The notes below the pieces were generated by a model. The model had not been told where the DNA came from, searched no databases, and saw only the letters and a list, made by a program, of their open reading frames with translations. Of a stretch of 21,450 bases of DNA, positions 7,522 through 14,444 are shown piece by piece. The position numbers and the translations under genes were made by a program. Origin of the DNA: Candidatus Tectimicrobiota bacterium (GTDB lineage Bacteria; JACPSX01); NCBI GenBank assembly GCA_016193065.1, contig JACPSX010000007.1:1-21450 (forward strand), given 5' to 3'. Within the stretch, counting starts at the first letter, position 1; each line of letters begins with the position of its first letter.

Positions 7522-8915
7522 GCGAGCAACTGATCGAGCACTTCATCCAGTTCAGCTACATTGCGGCGGCGGTCCTGTTCGTTCTCTCGCTCAAGTGGCT
7601 GAGCGCGCCCACCACGGCGCGGCGCGGCGTGAGGGCCGGCGAGATCGGCATGCTGTTGGCCATCATCGGCGCCCTACTGCACCACGGGATCGTCAGCTAC
7701 CAGTGGATTCTGGTGGCCTTTGTCGTCGGCTCTTTGATCGGCGTTCCCATGGCGGTTCTCATGCCCATGACGGCGGTTCCCCAGCGCACCGCCCTGTCCC
7801 ATGCCTTTGGCGCCCTGGCCGCCGCCCTGGTCGGAACCGCCGAGTACTACCTGAAGACGCCGAACCTGGATTCCTTCATCATGATCGCCCTTGTCCTGGA
7901 GATGCTCCTGGGATTTCTCACCTTCACGGGGAGTCTCATGGCCTTCGGGAAGCTGCAGGAAGTGCTCCCGACGCGGCCTGTCACGTACCGGGGGCAAAAC
8001 TTCGTCAACCTCGCCCTGCTGGGTATTGCCGTCTTGATCGGCGCCTACCTCGTGGTGAACCCCGGAGCGACGGGCCTGTTCCTGGTCTTCGCCGGACTCT
8101 GTCTTCTCTTCGGCGTCCTCCTGATCCTCCCCATCGGGGGCGCCGACATGCCTACGGTCATCGCGCTCCTCAACTCCTACGCGGGGCTGGCCTCATCGGC
8201 CATGGGGTTTGTTCTCGACAACAAGCTCCTGATCATCGCGGGGGCACTGGACGGCACGTCCGGCTTCATCCTCTCCGTCATCATGTGCAAGGCCATGAAC
8301 CGCTCCTTCACAAACGTTCTCTTCGGGGCCTTCGGGCAGGTTCAGGTCGCTGCCGCGGGGAAAGTCGAAGAGCGCCCTGTCCGCAGCGCGACGCCGTCGG
8401 AGGCCGCCTCGATCCTGGAGACCGCCAGCTCCGTGATCATCGTCCCGGGATACGGCATGGCGGTGGCACAGGCCCAGCACAAGGTCCGCGAGCTTTATGA
8501 ATCTCTCTCGAAGCGCGGCGTCGAGGTGCGCTTCGCGATCCACCCCGTGGCGGGCCGCATGCCGGGTCACATGAACGTGCTTCTGGCGGAGGCGGAAATC
8601 CCCTACGACAAGCTTTCGGAGATGGAGGAGATCAACGGGGACTTCCCGTATGCCGACGTGGCGCTCGTCATCGGCGCGAACGACGTGACGAACCCCGCCG
8701 CCCGCCACGACCAGGCTAGCCCTATCTACGGCATGCCCATCCTGGACGTCGATAAGGCCAAGACGGTCATGGTGATCAAGCGCAGCATGAACCCGGGCTT
8801 CGCAGGGATCGAGAACGAGCTCTACTATATGGACAGGACCCTCATGCTCTTCGGCGACGCCAAGGGCTTCGTGGGAGAGATCGTCAAGTCCCTGTCCGAT
8901 GGCGCTCACGGCTGA
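7518..8915 (+). CDS. pntB: NAD(P) transhydrogenase subunit beta
   Basis: This subunit has 465 residues. The first 270 or so are a bundle of hydrophobic helices (rest of domain dII, proton channel). The last 180 form the NADP(H)-binding dIII domain, with VPGYGMAVAQAQ near residue 312, HPVAGRMPGHMNVLLAEA, GANDVTNPAA and VIKRSMNPGFAGIEN, all hallmark segments of the family. The enzyme couples proton import to NADPH formation from NADH. The gene closes the pnt operon and is followed after 26 bases by the tail of a convergent gene, with a hairpin between. It is complete, with no deviation at the nucleotide site. Confidence 0.98.
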   Translation: MSEQLIEHFIQFSYIAAAVLFVLSLKWLSAPTTARRGVRAGEIGMLLAIIGALLHHGIVSYQWILVAFVVGSLIGVPMAVLMPMTAVPQRTALSHAFGALAAALVGTAEYYLKTPNLDSFIMIALVLEMLLGFLTFTGSLMAFGKLQEVLPTRPVTYRGQNFVNLALLGIAVLIGAYLVVNPGATGLFLVFAGLCLLFGVLLILPIGGADMPTVIALLNSYAGLASSAMGFVLDNKLLIIAGALDGTSGFILSVIMCKAMNRSFTNVLFGAFGQVQVAAAGKVEERPVRSATPSEAASILETASSVIIVPGYGMAVAQAQHKVRELYESLSKRGVEVRFAIHPVAGRMPGHMNVLLAEAEIPYDKLSEMEEINGDFPYADVALVIGANDVTNPAARHDQASPIYGMPILDVDKAKTVMVIKRSMNPGFAGIENELYYMDRTLMLFGDAKGFVGEIVKSLSDGAHG

Positions 8916-8916
8916 A

Positions 8917-8945
8917 CTGCACCGGACATCCGTACCCCGGTTCAG
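8917..8945. terminator. Hairpin between convergent pntB and the nor operon
   Basis: CTGCACCGG (8917-8925) and CCGGTTCAG (8937-8945) are inverted with a single mismatch around an 11-base loop. The hairpin lies between the two stop codons and slightly overlaps the PsiE-family stop. No T-run follows on either side, so intrinsic termination is only possible, not shown. Confidence 0.4.
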
Positions 8946-9529
8946 AAGATGGCGGTGGATCCTCCGTGCTTCCTTAGAACCACGATGGAGACCACGAGCA
9001 CGAGGACGAGAAGGGTGAGGAGGCCCATCTCGATCATCGCCATCCGAAAGAGTTCGGCAGGGACCTCCGCCAGGTGCCAGACCTCCGCCGTGAGGATCAA
9101 GATGCGGCGCACGGCGGCAATGAGCCCCACGACCAGGAAGGGCTCGCAGGCCAGACTCTTCTCCACGAAGGAAACCCGCACCGTGTAGAGGATCTCTACC
9201 ACCATGAGGGTGATCAACAGGCTGTCAATCACCCCGATGGCGTTAAATTGCGCGCGCTGCCAGAGAACCCCGGAGACGATTTTCACCCCGGCGTCCCAGA
9301 GCAAGGCCAAGGCCGTAATCGCCAGCAAGACCCCAATGATCGCGTAAATGCCGTCCTCGCCGCGGTCGATCCAGCGCACGAACCAGCCGCGGAAGGACCT
9401 GTCCTGCACCCGGAAGCCGGGTACCCGGTCGAAGGGCCTGTCCTGAGCAGAGTCGAAGGGCTCAGGACGAGCGGCGGGGTCGAGGGGCGTGCCCTGAGGG
9501 CGTTCGAAGGGCTTGTCCTGGGAAGTCAT
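8942..9529 (-). CDS. PsiE-family membrane protein, third gene of the nor operon
   Basis: The protein has 195 residues. Positions 58-188 match the PsiE (phosphate-starvation-inducible E) membrane family: four hydrophobic segments at about 62-82, 97-117, 130-148 and 163-185, with VVEILYTVRVSFVEK and LVVGLIAAVRRILILTAE between. Biochemical function is unknown for the family. The first 50 residues are not part of it: they are low-complexity and composed of related units (QDKPFER, EPFD, AQDRPFDR, VQDRSFR) encoded by a GC-rich repeat. The ATG overlaps the norB stop in an ATGA junction, so the protein is translated with nitric oxide reductase. That linkage suggests a role in assembling or serving the NOR complex, which is inference. 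Confidence 0.8.
   Translation of the reverse strand: MTSQDKPFERPQGTPLDPAARPEPFDSAQDRPFDRVPGFRVQDRSFRGWFVRWIDRGEDGIYAIIGVLLAITALALLWDAGVKIVSGVLWQRAQFNAIGVIDSLLITLMVVEILYTVRVSFVEKSLACEPFLVVGLIAAVRRILILTAEVWHLAEVPAELFRMAMIEMGLLTLLVLVLVVSIVVLRKHGGSTAIF
9391..9520. repeat. In-frame palindromic repeat cluster inside the PsiE-family gene
   Basis: TCGAAGGGCCTGTCCTG (9429-9445) and TCGAAGGGCTTGTCCTG (9504-9520) differ by one base. Related units begin at about 9391, 9453 and 9480. GTCCTGAG (9440-9447) and CTCAGGAC (9461-9468) form a perfect inverted repeat with a 13-base loop. All units are separated by multiples of three, so the host frame stays open and reads as PFD/QDRPF peptides. The pattern resembles palindromic elements known to spread inside reading frames. 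Confidence 0.7.
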
Positions 9530-10890
9530 GAGGTTTTCTTCAGGTCATTCCCGCTCCCGCCTGCGACCGGAGAGGGCTTGAGCGTGAGGATGTTGGCAAC
9601 CGTATAGGCAACGGCCGCCAGCATGCTCAGGCCGAAGAAGACCAGGATTTGAAACCAGAACTGCATCTGAGCCTGGGCCGTCATGAAGCCAAACCCCATG
9701 ACCCGCTCAATGTAAGCTTGCAGGACTCCGGCCACTCCAAAGGCAAGGCCCATGCCCATCATCGTCAGACTCATCCACCAGAAACCGATCCGTCCCGGCC
9801 TCTCGTTGAACTTCGTGAACCCTTTGAGCCGCGGGACCGCGTAATAAAAGAAGGTCAGGTTCAAAAGCACGTAAGCCCCGAAAAAGGCCACGTGGCCGTG
9901 GGAGACCGTCACCTGGCTGCCGTGGGTATAGTAGTTGATCGGGGGGAGCGTGTGCACAAACCCCCAGAACCCGGCCCCGATCACGTGGTAGATCGCCATC
10001 CCGACCGCGTACAGGAAAACCAGCGGGCTCGCCATGGGGATCTGGCGCTCCTTGACGTGCTTCCAGGCATCCCAGAGCATGAGGATGATGGGCAGGGGCT
10101 CCAGGGCGCTGAACACTCCGCCCACCCAGATCCAGTAGTGCGGGGCCCCGAGCCAGTAGTAGTGATGCCCCGTCCCGGCGATCCCGGTGAACAGGAAAAG
10201 CCCCAGCTCCACGTACAGCCACTTCTCCACGGTGGCCCGAGGCACTCCCGTGATCTTCATCAGCAGAAAGGCCGTGAGGGCGGCGGCCACCAGTTCCCAG
10301 GCTCCTTCCACCCAGAGGTGGATCACCCACCACCAGTAGTACCAGTCGATGGTCAGGTTGCGGTAGAAGGGGAGATCAAAGAGGTAGAGGAGCGCCAGGA
10401 AAACGAGACCCCCCAGGAGGGAACCTTGAGTGACGGTCCACTTGCGGGCCCGGATCAACGTAAGACCGACGTTAAACAGGAAGATCAAGGCCCCGATGAC
10501 CACTAGAATATCCAGGGTGAACGGAATTTCCAGCAGGGGCCTCCCCGAGGTCCAGCGCAGCACGAACCCCACGAGGGCTGCCACGCCGGTTCCAACCAGG
10601 ATCACAAGCTGGAGATAGGCCAGTTTCGTGCTGAACAGGTCCCGTCCGCTCTCCTCGGGGATCATGTAGTAGGTGCTTCCCATGAACCCGAGCAGGAGCC
10701 AGAGCACCAGAAGATTCGTGTGAATGGGGCGCGCGAAGTTAAAGGGGAAGACGTCCACGAGCCCCTGGGGGAGGTTGAATGCGTAGTTGGAGGCAATCCA
10801 GATCCCGAAGACGATCTGCAAGACAAAGAGCAGCAAGGCAATGGCGAAGTAGGGATACGCTACGCGCTGGGATGGGTATGCGATTGGCAT
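9526..10890 (-). CDS. norB: Nitric oxide reductase large subunit (cNOR)
   Basis: This 454-residue integral membrane protein with about twelve helices is a member of the heme-copper oxidase superfamily. It reduces two NO to N2O. Expected metal ligands are present: H57 and H333 for low-spin heme b, H331 for heme b3, and H191, H242, H243 plus E195 for the non-heme iron FeB. Supporting glutamates E80, E199 and E264 are also in place. The length and lack of an N-terminal extension indicate the cytochrome c-dependent type. The intact FeB ligands and short form argue against NO dismutase. It lies 27 bases downstream of norC and overlaps the PsiE-family gene by ATGA. Confidence 0.97.
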   Translation of the reverse strand: MPIAYPSQRVAYPYFAIALLLFVLQIVFGIWIASNYAFNLPQGLVDVFPFNFARPIHTNLLVLWLLLGFMGSTYYMIPEESGRDLFSTKLAYLQLVILVGTGVAALVGFVLRWTSGRPLLEIPFTLDILVVIGALIFLFNVGLTLIRARKWTVTQGSLLGGLVFLALLYLFDLPFYRNLTIDWYYWWWVIHLWVEGAWELVAAALTAFLLMKITGVPRATVEKWLYVELGLFLFTGIAGTGHHYYWLGAPHYWIWVGGVFSALEPLPIILMLWDAWKHVKERQIPMASPLVFLYAVGMAIYHVIGAGFWGFVHTLPPINYYTHGSQVTVSHGHVAFFGAYVLLNLTFFYYAVPRLKGFTKFNERPGRIGFWWMSLTMMGMGLAFGVAGVLQAYIERVMGFGFMTAQAQMQFWFQILVFFGLSMLAAVAYTVANILTLKPSPVAGGSGNDLKKTS

Positions 10891-10917
10891 GAGCAGATTC
10901 CTCCCGTCTGTTGCCGG

Positions 10918-11601
10918 CTACTTCAAGCCAGTGAGGAAATCGGCCAGTTGATCCCGCTGTTCGTGGCTCAATGGGATCTGGGGCATTGTGGCCTTCGGGT
11001 TCACGGACCTCGGGTTATCGAGGATTTTCTCGATCGTGTTGTGGTCCAGCCGCCCACCCACATGGGTCAGTTCCGGGCCCACGGTGACCCCGGTTCCGAA
11101 AAGTTTGTGGCAGCCAAAGCACCCCTTTTCCTGGAAAAGAACGGCGCCGGAACTGACTCCCAGGGCGACCACCTTGCGTTCTGTAGCGCGGAGCTTGGCG
11201 TCCTGGGGCGGCCAGTTGTTGTTGTCGATCTCGCTCGTCCATTTGAAGAAGGCGATGAGGTCGTCAATTTCCTTGTCGCTCACGTGCTGGTTCGGCATCT
11301 TGCGCCAGGTGGTGTACAGCTCCGGGTTCTTCACCATGGCCCGGATCCCTTCCGCGCCGCGGCGCCAGTACACCTTGGTCATGTCCGGGGCGTAGTAGGC
11401 GCCGAACCCCAGAATCGTGTGGCAGTCGTTGCAATTGTACTTCTGCCAGACCCGTTTGCCTGAGACCACCTGGTCGCTCAGTTGGTCCGCATGGGTCAAG
11501 GTCTGGACCTGGCGGTGGGTGTCCACCGTGAGGGCGAGAAAGAGAATGAGGGAGATCAGAGTCCCGAGGTAAAAGATTGCCCGCGCAGCCTTTGGGCTCA
11601 T
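10918..11601 (-). CDS. norC: Nitric oxide reductase cytochrome c subunit with a second heme domain
   Basis: NorC passes electrons from periplasmic donors to NorB. Counting from the chosen start (227 residues), a signal-anchor helix (about 8-28) is followed by the usual NorC domain with CNDCH at 57-61, GFGAYYAPDMTKVY and axial Met 102, ending at NNNWPP. Canonical NorC stops about there. This one continues with a second class I cytochrome c domain: CFGCH at 161-165, KLFGTG and Met 206 in TMPQI. The protein should therefore bind two hemes. The start was set at 11601 because AGGAGG lies five bases before it; the frame is open to another ATG at 11631. A single transcript with norB is likely. Confidence 0.95.
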   Translation of the reverse strand: MSPKAARAIFYLGTLISLILFLALTVDTHRQVQTLTHADQLSDQVVSGKRVWQKYNCNDCHTILGFGAYYAPDMTKVYWRRGAEGIRAMVKNPELYTTWRKMPNQHVSDKEIDDLIAFFKWTSEIDNNNWPPQDAKLRATERKVVALGVSSGAVLFQEKGCFGCHKLFGTGVTVGPELTHVGGRLDHNTIEKILDNPRSVNPKATMPQIPLSHEQRDQLADFLTGLK

Positions 11602-11955
11602 GGCAACCTCCTTCCCCCTCACTGTGTTCATCTTCAGGATCGTGCGGTTTTTGCGCCTGCCGATCGGGTTCCTTTCGGCTCACTCCGGTCTGATCCGCAG
11701 GGCAAGGTAGCAGCGAAATTGAATCTGATCTGCTTTGTGTAAGGCCTCCTGTCAGCAGGCCTCGGCGGGACGGGGCCTCCGTTCGCGGAGATGCAAGTCG
11801 TTCCACTATAAAACCATCGGGAGTGCTTTGTAAAGAGAGAAACCAGACTCAAGTGGGAGACCGGGGTGCCCTCTGTCGCCAGCCCCTCTGCTCAGACAAA
11901 ACTCGTTGACAGAACATGGGTTATTGGGCAAGGATGAAAACGGAGGTGGCCTTTC
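11602..11955. other. Divergent norC/ubiB spacer
   Basis: These 354 bases separate norC (minus) from ubiB (plus). They contain the norC promoter candidate described separately, leaving a norC leader of about 200 bases. AGGCCT occurs twice (near 11743 and 11756) around CCTGTCAGCAGG, so the leader can form a local hairpin. On the ubiB side, TTGACA is seen at 11906-11911 without a good -10. The ubiB ribosome site GGAGG is at 11942-11946. No FNR, NsrR or NorR site could be supported, and no gene was seen. Confidence 0.45.
11805..11834 (-). promoter_or_regulatory. Candidate sigma70 promoter for the nor operon
   Basis: Read on the minus strand, TTTACA (11829-11834) and TATAGT (11805-11810) each match five of six consensus bases and are 18 bases apart. 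Transcription would start near 11798, about 200 bases before the norC ATG. Nothing here shows how NO or oxygen control is applied. Confidence 0.5.
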
Positions 11956-13647
11956 ATGTTCCCCCTCGTGCGGGTGACCCGCACCTACAAGAACATCCGG
12001 CGCCTGCGGCAGATCGTCAACGTGCTCTTGAGGCACGGCTTCGGCCATCTCGTGGAGCAGATGAATCTGCTGCCGGCGGTTTCCCTGGGCCGCCGTCTGT
12101 TTCTGCGCAAGTCTCGAGACCGGGAGATCAGCCGCCACACGGTCCCCGAGCGCCTGCGGGCCGCCTTTGAGGAGCTGGGTCCCACCTTTGTCAAGTTCGG
12201 CCAGGTCTTGAGTACCCGGCCGGATCTGGTCCCCGGGGAGTTCACGCTGGAGTTTCGCAAGCTCCAGGACAACGTCCCACCGTTCCCGTTCTCCCAGGTC
12301 CGGGAGCTCGTGGAGGAGGAGCTGGGAGCCCCACTCCAGGAGATCTTCCCCGTGTTTGAAGAGGTTCCCCGAGCGGCGGCCTCCATTGCTCAGGTCCACT
12401 ACGCCGCGCTGCGCAGCGGCGAAGAGGTGGCCGTCAAGATCCAGCGCCCTGGGATTCAGGATCTCCTGGAGACCGACATTGATCTCCTCTTCCACCTGGC
12501 CGAACTCCTGGAGCGTCACGTGGCCGAGGGGGAAATGATCAACGCGGTGGGAATCGTGGAAGAGTTTTCCCGCACCGTGCACCGGGAGCTGGATTTTAAC
12601 CTGGAGGCAAGCCACGCCCGCCTGTTCCGGGAGAACTTTGCCCGAGACCCGAGAATTCTCATCCCCCAAGTGTACTGGCAGCACACGACCCGCCGGGTTC
12701 TCACCTTGCAGCGGGTGGAGGGGTCAGCGATCGATCACGTGGAGGCCCTCCGGGAAGCGGGCTGCGATCTCAGAGAGATTTCCAGGAATCTCGTCGCCAT
12801 CTTTTTTAAGATGGTTCTCGAAGACGGCTACTTCTACGGGGATCCCCATCCGGGGAACTTCCTCGTGCAGTCCGATAACCGGATTGGGATCGTGGATTTC
12901 GGCCAGGTCGGCTACCTGGAGGAAGAGCTCATCGAACGGCTGGCCAACCTCTTCCTGGCCCTCTACCAGCGGGACTACCAGAAGCTTGCCCAGTCCTACC
13001 TGGAGATGGACAAGGCCGACGAGCGCACGGATCCTCGTCTCTTCCAAAGCGATCTCCGGGATCTCCTGGATCCCCGCTACGGGCGTTCCCTCCGGGAAGT
13101 CCACTTTGGTGCCATGCTCAGTGATTCCTTTCAGTTGGCCCTGCGCCACCATATCCGGCTCCCGAACGAGCTCGTCCTTCTGGGCAAGGCCATGATCGGG
13201 GTCGAGGGACTGGCCCGCAAGTTGGACGAAGACCTGGTCATCGTTGAGATCGTGAAACCCTTCGCCTCCCGGCTCATCGAGCACCGGCTGGATCCCCGCC
13301 GCCAGCTCAGGCGCACCTACAGGGATGTTTTGGAACTCGGCCTGTTGGGCAAGCAGCTCCCGGGTCAGATGAGCCAGGCCCTCAAGAAGATCATCGGCGA
13401 CGACATGAAGATCGAGTTTCGCCACAGCCGGCTTGAGAAGCTCATCCGGGAAATCGACCGCTCCAGCAACCGGATCGCCTTTAGCCTCATCATTTCCGCT
13501 CTCATTGTCGGTTCCTCCCTGATTGTCCTGTCCGCCAAGGAGCCGCTGCTCTTCGGGTTCCCCGTGCTCGGGTTGATTGGCTTCCTGCTCGCCGGCCTGC
13601 TGGGTCTCGGGGTCGTGTTCTCCATCCTGCGCTCGGGCAAGCTCTAG
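11956..13647 (+). CDS. ubiB: UbiB/ABC1-family protein kinase-like protein
   Basis: This 563-residue protein belongs to the atypical kinase-like family that supports quinone biosynthesis or lipid handling at the inner membrane. The diagnostic KxGQ motif is at 80-83 (KFGQ), the alanine-rich loop AAASIAQVH at 140-148, the ATP-site lysine K161 in VAVKIQRPG, the catalytic-loop GDPHPGN at 295-301 (D296) and the metal-binding DFG at 314-316. Two C-terminal hydrophobic helices (about 498-520 and 532-555) anchor it to the membrane, as in E. coli UbiB. The start has GGAGG nine bases before it. It is transcribed away from norC and has no quinone-biosynthesis neighbour here, so quinone synthesis is an assumption from the family. 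Confidence 0.93.
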   Translation: MFPLVRVTRTYKNIRRLRQIVNVLLRHGFGHLVEQMNLLPAVSLGRRLFLRKSRDREISRHTVPERLRAAFEELGPTFVKFGQVLSTRPDLVPGEFTLEFRKLQDNVPPFPFSQVRELVEEELGAPLQEIFPVFEEVPRAAASIAQVHYAALRSGEEVAVKIQRPGIQDLLETDIDLLFHLAELLERHVAEGEMINAVGIVEEFSRTVHRELDFNLEASHARLFRENFARDPRILIPQVYWQHTTRRVLTLQRVEGSAIDHVEALREAGCDLREISRNLVAIFFKMVLEDGYFYGDPHPGNFLVQSDNRIGIVDFGQVGYLEEELIERLANLFLALYQRDYQKLAQSYLEMDKADERTDPRLFQSDLRDLLDPRYGRSLREVHFGAMLSDSFQLALRHHIRLPNELVLLGKAMIGVEGLARKLDEDLVIVEIVKPFASRLIEHRLDPRRQLRRTYRDVLELGLLGKQLPGQMSQALKKIIGDDMKIEFRHSRLEKLIREIDRSSNRIAFSLIISALIVGSSLIVLSAKEPLLFGFPVLGLIGFLLAGLLGLGVVFSILRSGKL

Positions 13648-13680
13648 CCCCTTCCCCCGCGAACTGCTCGCGCTGCCCAA

Positions 13681-14104
13681 GGCGGGTTGATCTACCACCA
13701 ACACCACCACACGACCGGCAGCGGACCTCTAGACCAGGGTCGATACAAGAGTTTCTCTGTGCCGCAGGACGATCACCTGTTGATTGTGCTGCGATATATG
13801 GAAGCCAATCCGCTGCGAGCCGGCCTTGTCCGAAGGGCACAGGATTGGGGATGGCCGAGCCGGGAGTATCGGCATCGTGCGAAGGGACGGGATGAGAGGA
13901 CGGTTGCCAGTGGATCGTCCACAGCACTGGCTGGAGTGGGTCATCAACACAGTGGGGGACGTGGAGCTGAAATCTCTGCGCGCAAGCGTGACTCGCGGTC
14001 GGCTCTATGGTGAGGAGCCATGGGTGATCGAGACCGCCCATTGGCTGGGATTGGCCTTTACACTACGTGTGCGGGGCCGCCCGGGAAAAGGAACTTACAG
14101 ATAA
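13681..14104 (+). pseudogene. REP-associated (Y1-type) transposase relic, frameshifted
   Basis: Frame 1 reads GRYKSFSVPQDDHLLIVLRY, then MEANPLRAGLVRRAQDWGWPS. Frame 2, from about 13890, continues with LPVDRPQHWLEWV, ELKSLRASVTRGR and a GRPGKGTYR tail. Placed end to end these match the C-terminal half of REP-associated tyrosine transposases (RAYT, Transposase_17/Y1 family). One frameshift near 13890-13905 separates the halves, and the N-terminal half with the HUH motif and catalytic tyrosine is missing, replaced by the end of ubiB. The stop lies inside the adjacent REP-like sequence. The gene is inactive; its product once moved REP elements such as those found here. Confidence 0.82.
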
Positions 14105-14124
14105 TTTGGATGTCACCTTTTCTG
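14101..14124. repeat. REP-like element copy 1
   Basis: It begins ATAATTTGGATGTCACC and ends TTTTCTG. Two relatives occur at 18082-18104 and 19059-19081, in the same orientation. This copy directly abuts the transposase relic and supplies both its TAA stop and the TGA stop of the small membrane protein on the other strand. Confidence 0.65.
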
Positions 14125-14313
14125 TTCCAACCAGACGAACCCGGCCCCGATTGCTGCCCCGATGCCGATGCATGTGACGAAAACCAAGCCTACTGATCCG
14201 GTATAGAAACCCAACGGAGAATTCGCGCTCATGTAAAGCGACGCTGTCGCGACCCCCGCGACCGCGCCGCATTTTGCGCCCTTAGGGAGAGCTGCGGTTT
14301 CCTTTTCGGTCAT
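14113..14313 (-). CDS. Small two-helix membrane protein, unknown
   Basis: The protein has 66 residues. After a charged start (MTEKETAALPKGAKCG), two hydrophobic stretches at about 16-31 and 38-58 are rich in Gly, Ala and small residues, and the protein ends WLEQKR. No family is recognised. The ATG at 14313 was chosen over an upstream one at 14355 because AAGGACGAG precedes it at fitting distance and the upstream 14 residues look non-coding. The stop codon lies within REP copy 1, so the original C-terminus may have been altered by the element. It is separated from the FGE-like gene upstream by about 130 bases containing a C-run/G-run hairpin. Confidence 0.5.
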   Translation of the reverse strand: MTEKETAALPKGAKCGAVAGVATASLYMSANSPLGFYTGSVGLVFVTCIGIGAAIGAGFVWLEQKR

Positions 14314-14444
14314 TTCGTCTCGTCCTTGGTGCCTGCAGCTATGGTTCAAAGACAAGGCGTCCTACCTTTCTGGCCCCGCGTATTTGCCTCCGCCCCCTGG
14401 ACCCCCAAGGGGTAAAGGGGACAAGGAGCCAGGAGTAAATCTTG

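Noticed and set aside
9526-10890. NO dismutase instead of NO reductase
   Set aside because: All FeB ligands (three His and the Glu) are intact, and the protein is the short cNOR form with norC beside it. Dismutases derive from the long quinol type and have altered ligands.
11719-11732. FNR-like site TTGAATCTGATCTG in the norC leader
   Set aside because: It matches only seven of ten consensus bases and lies downstream of the likely transcription start.
13655-13672. CGCGAACTGCTCGCG hairpin after ubiB as an intrinsic terminator
   Set aside because: The stem is only five base pairs and no T-run follows.
14362-14444. Possible template repeat or terminator downstream of the FGE-like gene
   Set aside because: The C-run and G-run words can pair, but no adenine-rich copy of the gene's 3' end and no T-run are present.
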